64,000 bases of DNA from Anaerolineae bacterium (lineage in GTDB: Bacteria; Chloroflexota; Anaerolineae; Anaerolineales; E44-bin32), in contig DUEZ01000068.1 of the NCBI GenBank assembly GCA_011174825.1, forward strand, positions 1 through 64,000. Direction: 5' to 3'. The notes under the pieces are model-generated. The model worked only from the letters and a program-made list of their open reading frames with translations. It was not told where the DNA came from and ran no database searches. The position numbers were made by a program, and so were the translations under genes. Position 1 is the first letter of the stretch; each line of letters opens with the position of its first letter. Shown here piece by piece: positions 44,086 to 54,201 of the stretch.

Positions 44086-44362
44086 AACATCCAATAAAAG
44101 GTATCCTTCCGAGCGCTAGTAGGCGCGCCGTCTTGCACCGGCTTGCCGCCGGCTGAAACTGCCCTTTGTTTTTATCGATATCTCGCGGTACGAACAGTAA
44201 ATTGCCCTTACATCGACAATAAGCCCTTTGTCTTGGATGTATCGAGGCTAAAAGCTTCAGCTTGATGATTCCTCATCGCTGGTGTTGGGAGTCAATCCTG
44301 AACGTCCATTTAGCTTAACACTCAAACATGCGTTTCTCATATGAAGAAACCTGATAAATCTC

Positions 44363-44391
44363 CTGACATCCTATTCATTTTAATGTATCAT
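44363..44391 (+). promoter_or_regulatory. ppdK promoter
   Basis: CTGACA (44363-44368) and TATCAT (44386-44391) are 17 bp apart. The leader of about 90 nt is GC-rich (CCCGCG...CGCGGG) and ends in AGGAGGG. Confidence 0.6.
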
Positions 44392-44484
44392 TGTGCGGAT
44401 GCTCTGCGCCGTGCCCGCGGACGTAGCGGACGCGGCGCGGGTCATATGTCATAGTAATTATTTCTTCTCAGGAGGGATTGAACG

Positions 44485-47175
44485 ATGTCGCAAAAGTGGG
44501 TGTATCTCTTCGACGAGGTCGAAGAGGCGGAAGAAAAAGCTAAAAGTTGGGAAGGCGTCCGAGCGTTGCTCGGAGGCAAGGGTGCCAATCTGGCCGAGAT
44601 GACCCGTATCAACGTACCCGTACCACCGGGATTCACAGTTACGACGGAAGCCTGCAACGCGTATTTAGCGGCCGGTGATGCATTCCCCGAAGGCATGTGG
44701 GAACAAGAACTGGAAGCCCTGAGAGCGGTGGAAGAGAAGACGGGTAAGAAATTCGGCAATCCGAAAAACCCGTTGCTTGTCTCTAGCCGGTCGGGAGCTA
44801 AATTCTCCATGCCCGGCATGATGGACACGGTATTGAACATTGGCCTGAATGACGAGACAGCGCAAGGTATGATCGAATTGACCGGCGATCCACGTTTCGT
44901 TTATGACTCCTACCGACGCTTGGTCCAGATGTTTGGCGCGGTGGTTATGGATGTTCCGGACGAACCCTTCGAGGAGGTTATCACCAAGTACCGCGAGAAG
45001 CGCGGCGTCAAGATCGACGCTGAGCTCACCGCAGAGGATTGGATGGCGATCACTGAAGAGTTTAAGAAGATTGTGAAAGAACATACCGGGAAGAACTTTC
45101 CTCTGGATCCTTACGAGCAGCTCCGCATGGCAACGGAAGCGGTCTTCAAATCCTGGAACGGTAAACGCGCGGTGGACTATCGCAACGCGGCCGGCATCTC
45201 ACACAGTTTGGGGACCGGAGTCAATATCCAAACCATGGTCTTCGGCAACATGGGCGACGATTCTGGTACAGGCGTGGCGACATCTCGCAATGTCTCAACA
45301 GGGGAGAAGGATATCGAAGGAGACTACTTGATCAACGCCCAGGGTGAGGATGTGGTTGCGGGAATCCGACTGACCAAACCGATCGCTGAGCTCAAGAAGG
45401 ATATGCCCGAGATCTATTCCGAATTCGAGGACATCAACCAGGTCCTTGAGAAGCACTATCGCGAAGTACAAGATGTCGAGTTCACTATCGAGCTTGGTAA
45501 GCTCTGGATGCTACAGACCCGTGACAGCAAGCGTACAGCCCAAGCGGCAGTGCGCATAGCCGTCGATTTGGCGGAAGAGGGGTTGATCACACGGCAAGAG
45601 GCCGTGCTGCGGGTGTCGCCGGATCAGGTGGATTTCTTCCTCCATCCGCAATTTGAGCCCGTGGCAAAGAAAAAAGCTGCTGATGAGGGGAAGAAGATCG
45701 CCACTGGCCTGAACGTTTCCCCAGGCGCCGCAGTAGGACAGATCGCTTTCGACGCTGATTTGGCCGCTAGGTGGGCTAAGGAAGAGGGTTATCAGGTCAT
45801 CATGGTTCGTCCTGAGACCAAGCCCGACGATGTGCACGGTATGCTGGCTGCGAAGGGGATACTCACCAGTCGCGGTGGCCGGACCAGCCACGCAGCTTTG
45901 GTGGCACGACAGTTTGGCAAACCAGCGGTCGTTGGCGTGGCCGCACTAGAGATCGACCTGGAGAAGCGACAGATGTCCGTGGATGGGCGTACGATCAAGG
46001 AGGGCGACTGGATCTCGATCGACGGCACCGAAGGGGAGGTATTCCTAGGGCAGCTCGAGACCATGGTGCCCGATATCAACGACCTCTATCTGATCAAGCT
46101 CCTATCCTGGGCAGACGAGTTCCGTCGCTTGGGTGTATGGGCCAATGCTGACTATCCGCGTGATGCTCAACGGGCTCGCGATTACGGTGCGCAGGGCATC
46201 GGCCTCTGCCGCACCGAGCATATGTTTTTCGAGACCGAGCGTCTACCTTACGTCCAGCAGATGATCCTCGCCAAGACGGAGGAGGAGAGAGAAGCGGCTC
46301 TGGAGACGCTGCTACCTTTTCAGCGCTCCGATTTCGAGGGATTGTTCCGGGTGATGGATGGGTTGCCGGTCATCATCCGATTGATCGACCCGCCGTTGCA
46401 CGAGTTCCTCCCCAGTCATGATGAGCTGCTTGTTGAGGTCACCGAGTTGCGAATCAGGGGGGATGATCCTGAGTCGTTAGCTGATAAAGAGAAGATGCTG
46501 GCGGCGGTGGAATCGATGCGCGAAGCCAACCCCATGTTGGGCTTGCGCGGTGTACGATTGGGTATTCACATGCCAGGTGTGACCAAGATGCAGGTCAGGG
46601 CAGTCTTCGAAGCTGCGTGCAAAGTTGCGAAGGAAGGTGTTGTCGTCATTCCTGAGGTGATGATCCCACTGACCAGCCATGTGAACGAGCTGAAAGATCA
46701 ACAGGCAGCGCTGGAAGAGGTGGCCAAGCATGTGATGGAGGAGCAGGGGATCGAAGTTGAGTACAAGTTTGGGACGATGATCGAGATCCCACGTGCAGCA
46801 TTGACAGCCAGGGAAATCGCTCAGTATGCTCAATTCTTCTCGTTCGGAACCAACGATTTGACCCAGACCACCTTCGGCATCAGCCGTGATGACGCTGAAG
46901 CTGGGTTCCTCATCGAATACATCGAAAAGCAGATCTTACCCGGGAACCCGTTCCAGTCCATTGACGGTGATGGTGTGGGTAGGCTGATGCGCTTGGCGAC
47001 GGATGAGGGCCGCGAGACCCGCCCGGATTTGGAGGTGGGCATCTGTGGAGAGCACGGTGGCGATCCAGATTCCATCCTGTTATGCCATAAGTATGGTTTG
47101 AACTATGTCAGTTGCTCTCCCTTCAGGGTACCGGTAGCGCGTCTTGCGGCGGCGCATGCATCGTTGAAGGAATAG
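44485..47175 (+). CDS. ppdK: Pyruvate, phosphate dikinase
   Basis: PPDK interconverts pyruvate + ATP + Pi and PEP + AMP + PPi, in gluconeogenesis or PPi-linked glycolysis. The N-terminal nucleotide-binding domain starts GGKGANLAEMTRINVPVPPG. The swivelling phosphohistidine domain has TSRGGRTSHAALVARQFGKP near residue 465. The C-terminal TIM barrel ends with VGICGEHGGDP, which holds the catalytic cysteine. It has 896 residues and a single AGGAGGG ribosome site. It has its own promoter and terminator. Confidence 0.97.
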   Translation: MSQKWVYLFDEVEEAEEKAKSWEGVRALLGGKGANLAEMTRINVPVPPGFTVTTEACNAYLAAGDAFPEGMWEQELEALRAVEEKTGKKFGNPKNPLLVSSRSGAKFSMPGMMDTVLNIGLNDETAQGMIELTGDPRFVYDSYRRLVQMFGAVVMDVPDEPFEEVITKYREKRGVKIDAELTAEDWMAITEEFKKIVKEHTGKNFPLDPYEQLRMATEAVFKSWNGKRAVDYRNAAGISHSLGTGVNIQTMVFGNMGDDSGTGVATSRNVSTGEKDIEGDYLINAQGEDVVAGIRLTKPIAELKKDMPEIYSEFEDINQVLEKHYREVQDVEFTIELGKLWMLQTRDSKRTAQAAVRIAVDLAEEGLITRQEAVLRVSPDQVDFFLHPQFEPVAKKKAADEGKKIATGLNVSPGAAVGQIAFDADLAARWAKEEGYQVIMVRPETKPDDVHGMLAAKGILTSRGGRTSHAALVARQFGKPAVVGVAALEIDLEKRQMSVDGRTIKEGDWISIDGTEGEVFLGQLETMVPDINDLYLIKLLSWADEFRRLGVWANADYPRDAQRARDYGAQGIGLCRTEHMFFETERLPYVQQMILAKTEEEREAALETLLPFQRSDFEGLFRVMDGLPVIIRLIDPPLHEFLPSHDELLVEVTELRIRGDDPESLADKEKMLAAVESMREANPMLGLRGVRLGIHMPGVTKMQVRAVFEAACKVAKEGVVVIPEVMIPLTSHVNELKDQQAALEEVAKHVMEEQGIEVEYKFGTMIEIPRAALTAREIAQYAQFFSFGTNDLTQTTFGISRDDAEAGFLIEYIEKQILPGNPFQSIDGDGVGRLMRLATDEGRETRPDLEVGICGEHGGDPDSILLCHKYGLNYVSCSPFRVPVARLAAAHASLKE

Positions 47176-47207
47176 GGTTTAAACTACATCTTGGTTAGAT
47201 GAAATCA

Positions 47208-47242
47208 GGGCGCACGGATTTCCGTGCGCCCATTTTTTTTTA
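47208..47242 (+). terminator. Terminator of ppdK
   Basis: A perfect 10-bp stem GGGCGCACGG / CCGTGCGCCC with an ATTT loop is followed by A and ten T. The stem equals the arms of the repeat at 32004-32055. Confidence 0.92.
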
Positions 47243-47645
47243 ACGACACCAGAGGGGAGAATGAGGGTTGATGGGCGAATATGATGCGCATAGCCATACA
47301 AGATTGGATTTTCTATATGTTATAGCTGTAGAGCTAGGCCATCTAAGCTTGTCATATATGGTTGGATAACTTCTTCGGAGGAGCAGAACATTTGGATTCT
47401 CCTGATTGATGTCTCAATCAATTTGCTATATGCTAATCGTGAAGAGGCTGGAGGAATTCCGGTTTCCACTCCCCCTAAGCAGCAAAAGCGGAATCCATTC
47501 CACAAAATAGACAGAGCAGCACATTAAAGTAAAGAATTCCTGAAAAATCACTCTAGGAGGTGATACAAGGAAACCTTTTCGGTTAGCTAATGTTCTGTAC
47601 CTCTAGCCATCACACCGGTGGAAGAAACATGTCAATCGGACCATC
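47243..47645. other. Intergenic region without a supported gene
   Basis: This is about 400 bp. A minus-strand open frame (47320-47505) has no ribosome site or recognisable protein. AGGAGG at about 47554 has no suitable start nearby. Compared with the left part, gene spacing becomes wide from here on. Confidence 0.45.
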
Positions 47646-48854
47646 GTGAAAAGTTCAAGAACGAATCCTAGACGCGTTTGTGCCTCCCATCCAGTTATTG
47701 CGTGGGGATGCGGTCTTACCCTTGCCCTCCGGATCGGACTGGGCTTGGTCATGGGTACAGCGTGGCTCGTGGTTCAGCGACATTTACCCGAAATACTTGA
47801 TCCTTCAGTCTACGGTCAGTTACGCATGCCGACATCGAATGTGGGTAACTTCTTCATAGGGGTCTGGCCGAGGTGGGACGCAGTCCATCACCTCAATCTC
47901 GCTATGGGGGGGTACTTCGCTAGCTCACCGGGCGAATCGGTCTTCTATCCCTTGTATGCCGGTCTAACATGGCTCCTAGCGCTTGTCTTAGGTGGAAGGT
48001 ACATCGAAGCCGGGCTCTTACTCTCAACTATCACAGCAGCCGCAGTGTTTGTGTTCCTTATCCTCATTGGGGATCACCTCTTTGGAGACGAATCAGGGAA
48101 ATGGGCAGCCATCAGTCTCGCTGCTTATCCTACTGCCGTTTTCCTGATCGCTCCTTTTACGGAGGCCTTATTCCTCGCGTTGACTCTCTCGGCCATCTAT
48201 CTTGCTTACCTTGGTCGGTGGTGGCCAGCCGCTGTATCTGCATTCCTAGCAAGCCTTGCCCGCGGACCCGGACTCACCCTATCTCTTCCCTTGGCGATCT
48301 TGGCCATCAGGCAGTGGGATTCCACCCATCGACCCATACGCTTCCAAGCTGTCTCCGTCCTCGTGGCTGTTGCTGCTCCTCTCGTTGGTGGTGTTTCCTT
48401 CCTCGCCTGGAGATCCATTGCAGGTTTTCCTTCGATGAGTGAAACCCTAAGACAGTACACCGGTACGACCTTCGTCGACCCCCTAACTGGGATCGTTACC
48501 GCTCTTCGCCAGTGGATCACGATTCTCGATCTACCCACGACCCTGGATACACTTTCCGCACTGCTCTTCCTCGCCGTCACGGTAGTGATGGCCTTCAACC
48601 CCCGCTGGAGAAAAATCGAGCTCCTTGCATACATGCTTGTCAACATTGGCTTCCTACTTTCCCGCAGGACGGAGAACGCAACATCCCTGAAGTCAATATC
48701 TCGATATGTACTGGTACTCTTCCCGGCATTCCTCGTTGCTGGTGACTACCTGAAACAAGCTCGATCAGCGACCAGATTCCTCTATCTTGTTATCAGCTCT
48801 TCTCTTCTTATCGTTCTAAGCGCGCTTTATGCCCTCTGGTTCTTCCTGGGATAG
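47646..48854 (+). CDS. PIG-V/GT-C-like membrane glycosyltransferase
   Basis: The 402-residue protein has about ten hydrophobic segments. The lumenal motif RWDAVHHLNLAMGGY resembles the RWD motif of PIG-V and bacterial GT-C mannosyltransferases. FYPLYAGLTWLL and SLARGPGLTLSLPLA follow in the family order. Such enzymes use polyprenyl-phosphate sugars and act outside the membrane. The acceptor is unknown. The GTG start at 47646 has no strong ribosome site. Confidence 0.75.
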   Translation: MKSSRTNPRRVCASHPVIAWGCGLTLALRIGLGLVMGTAWLVVQRHLPEILDPSVYGQLRMPTSNVGNFFIGVWPRWDAVHHLNLAMGGYFASSPGESVFYPLYAGLTWLLALVLGGRYIEAGLLLSTITAAAVFVFLILIGDHLFGDESGKWAAISLAAYPTAVFLIAPFTEALFLALTLSAIYLAYLGRWWPAAVSAFLASLARGPGLTLSLPLAILAIRQWDSTHRPIRFQAVSVLVAVAAPLVGGVSFLAWRSIAGFPSMSETLRQYTGTTFVDPLTGIVTALRQWITILDLPTTLDTLSALLFLAVTVVMAFNPRWRKIELLAYMLVNIGFLLSRRTENATSLKSISRYVLVLFPAFLVAGDYLKQARSATRFLYLVISSSLLIVLSALYALWFFLG

Positions 48855-49082
48855 CGGCTCAATTTAACTCACAGAACAACTTGCAGCAACAGACCCGGCT
48901 GGTGGATGGAAAGTGGGAACTTGTCTTGCCTGCCAAGTTGCCGTAGAGTAATGCTTGAGATCCGGGACCCGTCGGGAAGTTGAGTTAGTCGCATTTAGGC
49001 CGCTCGATCCTAAAAATACCAACTGAACACCTTTCCCGGTTCCAAGAAATGCATGCTATCCAGAATATCAGGGACTAGACCA

Positions 49083-49484
49083 ATGACAATGAATCGCTTT
49101 ATTCTCGTCTCTCTCGCCATTGTAGGGATTTGCCTCCTCCTCGTCTATCTCCTCATCAAACGTCGCAAAACGATCTTCGCCGTATTGATGGGTCTTATCA
49201 CCATAGGGGCTTACCAAGTTTACCTTCATCGTTCCTTGGCTTTATCCATCCGAGCCTGTATTGAGCGAGCTTGTACATCTATAGGTCTTCCGCATGACTG
49301 TCTTGAAGCTGAATTCGGTTGTACAGAATGGAGTGGAATCTCTGTCTTCATCTTTATTATCACAGGGATTGTCCAGGTGATCATATTTACAGTGGGTACC
49401 GGAATCATGGCCTTCCTGGGGGCAAGAAAGAAAGGGGATGCGACACATCCGTCGGAAGCCCCCCCCATTTCTCGGGCGACATAG
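49083..49484 (+). CDS. Small membrane protein of unknown function
   Basis: From ATG 49083 the product has 133 residues, with three hydrophobic segments (about 5-22, 30-45 and 90-115). A cysteine-containing loop between the second and third (CIERACTSIGLPHDCLEAEF) is probably outside the cell. An earlier ATG at 49053 adds ten residues. I do not recognise the family. Confidence 0.55.
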   Translation: MTMNRFILVSLAIVGICLLLVYLLIKRRKTIFAVLMGLITIGAYQVYLHRSLALSIRACIERACTSIGLPHDCLEAEFGCTEWSGISVFIFIITGIVQVIIFTVGTGIMAFLGARKKGDATHPSEAPPISRAT

Positions 49485-49723
49485 CGTCTAGTTGCACCGC
49501 ACAGAACAGGGGATCTTCGATGGGCGACCGGGGATCATGTCCAGTTAAGCCGGATGAACGATCATGCGGGACGGAAGGTGTGGGGGGAATTTCAGTAAAG
49601 AAAGTAAGATAGGAGTGGGGAGAAAGTAAGCCGATCTAGCGTACCTGAGCACCTCAGGTCGAGACCATTAGTACCCCGTGTACATGAACATAAAATGAGA
49701 AAGCTATTCGGTGAAAAATTGTA

Positions 49724-50494
49724 ATGAAACATCTTCCAACACTTGACGCTCATGGGCATTTGGCGATAGATCATTCTTCTGATGATTTGACCAACTCGGG
49801 TTTCGTTCTTGCTATGACGCTATCTCTTGAAGAAGCGACAAAAGCCCTTGAACGTCAGGAACCACGAATCGCTTGGGGAGTTGGGTGTTATCCGCGCAGA
49901 GCAGTATCTCAAGAAGCATTCGATATAGGAGAATTTCGTGAACTGGTAGAAAGGTCGGCAATTGTTGGTGAGGTTGGATTAGATACCGGTTCACGTGTCC
50001 CGATTGAGAAACAGATACATACTTTTCGGCAAGTGTTGGAAGTAATCACGGATCACCCACGGTTTGTAAGTATCCACAGCTATCGCGCCACTCGATTGGT
50101 ACTAGACGAATTACGCCGGATACCCATTTCCACTCCTGTGTTGCATTGGTGGACTGGAAGCGCAGATGAAACCTCTGAAGCGGTGGAACTAGGATGTTAT
50201 TTTTCCATTCATTCAGCAATCGCAAGGCATTCGAAATTCCGTACACGAGTACCACAAGAGCGAATACTGGTAGAAAGTGACCACGGCTATGCTGATCCTC
50301 CTGCTGCTATCCCTTGCAGGATCGAATGGGTAGAGCATTTGGTCGCTCAACAGCTAGGTATTCATGTCAAGGAAACCCGAAGGTTGGTTTGGCGAAATCT
50401 TGCTGCGATAATTCAAGAAACTCGAACAATGGATCTATTATCTACGTTATTCATCAAAACCATTCGGGAAGAAATGATACAGGATAATTCTTGA
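49724..50494 (+). CDS. TatD-family metal-dependent hydrolase
   Basis: This is a TIM-barrel hydrolase of 256 residues. Metal-site motifs are DAHGHL at the N-terminus, GEVGLD, VLHWWTG and VESDHGYAD at the end. TatD proteins are deoxyribonucleases or related phosphoesterases. The divergent sequence and short length resemble the TatD-like subunit of Qat defence systems, but no qatA, qatB or qatC gene is near, so it is an orphan here. Confidence 0.8.
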   Translation: MKHLPTLDAHGHLAIDHSSDDLTNSGFVLAMTLSLEEATKALERQEPRIAWGVGCYPRRAVSQEAFDIGEFRELVERSAIVGEVGLDTGSRVPIEKQIHTFRQVLEVITDHPRFVSIHSYRATRLVLDELRRIPISTPVLHWWTGSADETSEAVELGCYFSIHSAIARHSKFRTRVPQERILVESDHGYADPPAAIPCRIEWVEHLVAQQLGIHVKETRRLVWRNLAAIIQETRTMDLLSTLFIKTIREEMIQDNS

Positions 50495-50749
50495 ATAACT
50501 TCTGAAAGACAACACCCGCTGCAGTGGATTAGGTTGTTTCCAGGTGTTTAACGAGGACCTCATATCTAGAGTGGAGCCAACCTAATATTGGTAACCTTAC
50601 CCAGTCCCCTGACTGCTAAGTGTGCTCGATCGGCACATGTAACTCTTATGCTCAGTTGCCAATAGAATATTTGATATAGTGTGACTCCAGTTGATTTGAT
50701 AAGACCATTATAATAAGCGCATCTATGCAGACAGAAAGGACAAAACACC

Positions 50750-51616
50750 GTGGAACAATCGGATCGTAATGTACTAATCGCCCTTCCTATTGTCATTCTG
50801 GTCGGTCTGGGGGTCGCTTTAGCTGGCAGCCAAGGTGGCGCATCAGCCTTCGGGATCCCGATCTTCGCACTATCTGTCGGACTGGCTTTCCTGATCAACT
50901 GGTTGGCTTTTATCCCAGCTTACTTGTTGCAGACCGAAAAATTTTTCGACCTCACGGGCAGCATCACCTATATCTCAGTGACAATCATCGCGGTGCTGCT
51001 CAGCCCGGTAATTGATGGTCGGTCGATCCTGCTCCTGACGCTTGTTTTGATCTGGGCAGCCCGCCTGGGCACCTTCTTGTTCCGCCGTATCCAGAAAGCA
51101 GGGAAAGACGCCCGTTTTGATGAGCTCAAAACCTCCTTCATCCGCTTCCTCAGCACCTGGACCCTACAGGGATTGTGGGTGACCTTCACGCTGGCTGCCG
51201 CATTGGCTGCCATCACCTCGAACATCCGCAAAGAATTGAGCTTGTTTGCCCTGATTGGCACCCTGATCTGGGTATTTGGTTTCGCTTTCGAAGTTATAGC
51301 CGACAGCCAGAAAAGCCGCTTCCGAGCGAACCCTGAGAACCAAGGGAGATTTATTAACACCGGTCTGTGGTCCAGATCCCGACACCCCAACTATTTCGGC
51401 GAGATCGTGCTATGGATTGGTGTAGCGGTCATCGCCCTGCCCATCCTGCGTGGGTGGCAGTGGATCACCCTGGTTTCGCCCGTCTTTGTCACCCTGTTAC
51501 TTACCCGAATCAGCGGGGTTCCCATGCTGGAGAAAAGGGCTGATGAAAAATGGGGAGGCCAGGAGGACTACGAGGCCTATAAAGAACAGACCCCGGTTCT
51601 GATCCCCCGACCTTGA
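50750..51616 (+). CDS. DUF1295 membrane protein (steroid 5-alpha-reductase-like)
   Basis: The 288-residue membrane protein has about six to seven hydrophobic segments. The DUF1295 signature is WSRSRHPNYFGEIVLWIGV near the C-terminus, equivalent to the cofactor region of the 5-alpha-reductase/ICMT fold. The ending YEAYKEQTPVLIPRP is typical. Substrate unknown. The GTG start at 50750 has AAAGGA upstream. Confidence 0.87.
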   Translation: MEQSDRNVLIALPIVILVGLGVALAGSQGGASAFGIPIFALSVGLAFLINWLAFIPAYLLQTEKFFDLTGSITYISVTIIAVLLSPVIDGRSILLLTLVLIWAARLGTFLFRRIQKAGKDARFDELKTSFIRFLSTWTLQGLWVTFTLAAALAAITSNIRKELSLFALIGTLIWVFGFAFEVIADSQKSRFRANPENQGRFINTGLWSRSRHPNYFGEIVLWIGVAVIALPILRGWQWITLVSPVFVTLLLTRISGVPMLEKRADEKWGGQEDYEAYKEQTPVLIPRP

Positions 51617-51717
51617 TTCTAATTCACGCGATCAGTTTGATCGCAGATACAAGGAATTGAGTAAAGACGCATACTATCACAACCTGATTAGCCGTCTCAA
51701 CCTAGATATATTAGGAA

Positions 51718-52179
51718 TTGAAACGACATCCGATGAATCAAATTGTTCACAAAGTTGCGGCCTATATTACCTGTAATCATCGGCTACACGTCTTTTCACA
51801 TGTCGATTTTCCTGAGGCGGGTATACAGGTCCCAGCAGGCACAGTCGGAGAAGGTGAGTCCTTCGATGAGGCTGTATTACGGGAAGCATATGAGGAAACG
51901 GGTTTAACTGACTTAACTATTGAATCATTCCTGGGGACCTGCGTCTACAATATGCTTCCGGTCACCGGTAAGCATATTGATGTGCATCGGCATTATTACC
52001 ATTTATCGATACCTGGACCTATTGAAAGTAAGCGATGGCAACATTGGGAGACAAGCCCTTCGGAAGGAGGGACAGAGCCAATCTTGTTTGAATTGTATTG
52101 GGTAGATTTTCCAGATGAGGTCCCCGAGTTATCAGGAGAACTTGGGGATTTGCTCGATAAACTTATTATCGATGCCTAA
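51718..52179 (+). CDS. Nudix hydrolase
   Basis: The Nudix box is complete: GTVGEGESFDEAVLREAYEE followed by TGL. It hydrolyses a nucleoside diphosphate linked to some group. The specific substrate cannot be told. It has 153 residues from a TTG at 51718. An ATG five codons in (51733) is an alternative. Confidence 0.88.
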   Translation: MKRHPMNQIVHKVAAYITCNHRLHVFSHVDFPEAGIQVPAGTVGEGESFDEAVLREAYEETGLTDLTIESFLGTCVYNMLPVTGKHIDVHRHYYHLSIPGPIESKRWQHWETSPSEGGTEPILFELYWVDFPDEVPELSGELGDLLDKLIIDA

Positions 52180-52260
52180 CGTCTTCCTAGATCGGCTCGG
52201 TAAACATACTGAGAGGATAGTTTTCCAAGACCGTTTAGTTCGCAGCTTTTAGGTCACCCT

Positions 52261-52914
52261 TTGGGAGTAGTTACCTTGGGAAGGTTTATCGAAAATAATG
52301 ATGCTCAAGAGGGTATGATCTGCATTTCGGCAGGTGCGTTTCTATATGGTGAGCGGAAGGAAAAGCGCGAACTGCCAGAATTCTGGATAGCCAGAGCACC
52401 TGTGACCAATGCTGAGTATGCCCAGTTTGTGATTGCCACAGAGTATGAACCACCGAACCATTGGGAAGCAGGGATTCCACCTGATGAGATTTTGGACCAC
52501 CCGGTGACTCAAGTTTCTTGTTATGAGGCTGTGGCTTACGCGGAGTGGGTAGGCAAACGATTACCTACCGAGGAGGAATGGGAGAAGGCTGCCCGTGGCA
52601 TTGAAGGGTGGGCGTATCCATGGGGGGAATGGGAAGAGGGGCGCTGTAATATGAAAGAGGTTGGTGTAGGAACCACTACACCAGTGGGACAGTATTCACC
52701 AGAGGGTGATAGCCCATATGGTTGTGTGGATATGGCGGGGAATGTCTTCGAGTGGACGGCGAGCATGGACGGCAAGTATCAAATCTTGCGTGGTGGGGCA
52801 TATAATCATGGGCAGGACCTTGCCCATAGTACATTCCGCATAAGACACAAGCCTAGCTATCGATACAGGAATATTGGATTTCGGTTAGGGAGTACGATGG
52901 GCGGGGCGAAATGA
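52261..52914 (+). CDS. FGE-sulfatase/SUMF1-fold protein, probably not a formylglycine generator
   Basis: The 217-residue protein has the FGE-sulfatase fold: MICISAGAFLYG, FWIARAPVTNAEYAQFV, RLPTEEEWEKAARG, GNVFEWTAS and ILRGGAYNHG. The active-site cysteines that formylglycine-generating enzymes carry in the RGGS segment are not present. A binding or structural role is more likely. The TTG start at 52261 is uncertain; the domain begins at residue 19. No sulfatase is adjacent. Confidence 0.8.
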   Translation: MGVVTLGRFIENNDAQEGMICISAGAFLYGERKEKRELPEFWIARAPVTNAEYAQFVIATEYEPPNHWEAGIPPDEILDHPVTQVSCYEAVAYAEWVGKRLPTEEEWEKAARGIEGWAYPWGEWEEGRCNMKEVGVGTTTPVGQYSPEGDSPYGCVDMAGNVFEWTASMDGKYQILRGGAYNHGQDLAHSTFRIRHKPSYRYRNIGFRLGSTMGGAK

Positions 52915-53156
52915 AAGTCTCGGGGGAATGTGGGGTGCAAGTAAGCAAAACATCCCTGTTCCTTGATCGGGTATAAGGTTGCTTTAGCACTCGCTGAAGT
53001 TGACCTGGCTATCAGGTGTTATTCCCGCTTTATACCTATTTTTTGGCTGAATAGGTGGGTAAGTGAACGATCACTTGGTAAATTATGTAGTGATCTTCGA
53101 GTCGTTTATCCGAGGATCTGCACAAACACGGATGTTTATTGGAGTTTTGAGATCTC

Positions 53157-54149
53157 ATGACCTATAAAAGCATTGTCGTGACGAAACGAGGGGGCTTGGA
53201 TGCTTTGCAAATCATCGATAATGAACTGCGAGACCCTTTAGTAGGAGAGGTCCGAATTAGAATCCTGGCTACTCCAGTGTGTCAAGATGATATTGCAGTC
53301 AGGGTTGGCAACAGGCCATTTCTGGCAAAGGTTCCATTTGTGCCAGGTTATTCCATCCTAGGTGTGGTAAATGCGATTGGCGAGGGCGTTACTAATGTTG
53401 TCACAGGAGATTTCGTGGCGGCGTTGACAAATTTCGGAGGTCACGCCGAGTATATTTTCCTTGCAGAGGATCAACTGGTTAAGGTCCCAAGCAACCTGGA
53501 TCCAGCAGAAGCGGTTGTGCTTATCTTAAATTTTCTCGTTGCCTATCAAATACTGCATCAGGTTGCAGGAGTAAAACCTGGGGATAGGGTGCTTATCATC
53601 GGTGCGAGCGGTGGCGTGGGAACGGCTTTTCTACAGCTTGGTAAGTTAGCAAGTCTTAAAATGTATGGGCTCGCTTCAGCCAGTAAGCGCAGCACGCTGA
53701 CCCAACTGGATGCGATACCCATTGACTATCATACGCAAGATTTCGTTGAGGTTATCCAACAATCAGAGCCCGATGGTATTGACTTTGTCTTCAATGGCAT
53801 GGGGGATGATTATTTTGAGCGTGGATTGGCAGTGTTGAGGCGTGGTGGTGCGTTTGTTCATTATGGAGGTCCTGAGAGCTTCTTACGCTTCTTACTTCTC
53901 GCTGGTAAGCTCATTCTGTACAACCTCTTACCGAATGGAAAATCGATAAAGGGATATGGGACGCATAGAGGGGCTACAAGCAGTTTCAAGAGAGACTGGG
54001 GCATCCTATTCAAGCTCCTGGAAGATGGCAAGATAAAGCCCATCATCGCTGAAAAGTTTCCGATCCTGGAAGCGGCCAAAGGTTACGCACTGTTGGAAAG
54101 CGGTCAGGTCATCGGGAACGTAGTCTTGGTCACACCGGAATTGTTGTGA
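53157..54149 (+). CDS. MDR-family NAD(P)H:quinone oxidoreductase-like protein
   Basis: The 330-residue protein has an N-terminal GroES-like part (FVPGYSILGVVNAIGEGV) and a Rossmann domain with IIGASGGVGTAFLQLGKLA. The catalytic zinc ligands of alcohol dehydrogenases are missing, which fits the quinone reductase branch. It has its own ATG and lies 50 bp before a methyltransferase gene. Confidence 0.85.
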   Translation: MTYKSIVVTKRGGLDALQIIDNELRDPLVGEVRIRILATPVCQDDIAVRVGNRPFLAKVPFVPGYSILGVVNAIGEGVTNVVTGDFVAALTNFGGHAEYIFLAEDQLVKVPSNLDPAEAVVLILNFLVAYQILHQVAGVKPGDRVLIIGASGGVGTAFLQLGKLASLKMYGLASASKRSTLTQLDAIPIDYHTQDFVEVIQQSEPDGIDFVFNGMGDDYFERGLAVLRRGGAFVHYGGPESFLRFLLLAGKLILYNLLPNGKSIKGYGTHRGATSSFKRDWGILFKLLEDGKIKPIIAEKFPILEAAKGYALLESGQVIGNVVLVTPELL

Positions 54150-54201
54150 ATTCTCTGGTGTTGGAATGAATCGAGGCAAGCTCAATCTCAAGAGGTTTTG
54201 A

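Noticed and set aside
47320-47505. Minus-strand frame of 61 codons in the gap after ppdK
   Set aside because: No ribosome binding site, no partner and no recognisable domain.
49724-50494. A complete Qat anti-phage system around the TatD-like gene
   Set aside because: No ATPase, QatB or QueC-like gene is within several kilobases.
52261-52914. Diversity-generating retroelement target (FGE/C-type lectin fold)
   Set aside because: There is no reverse transcriptase, no accessory gene and no adenine-biased variable repeat at the 3' end of the gene.
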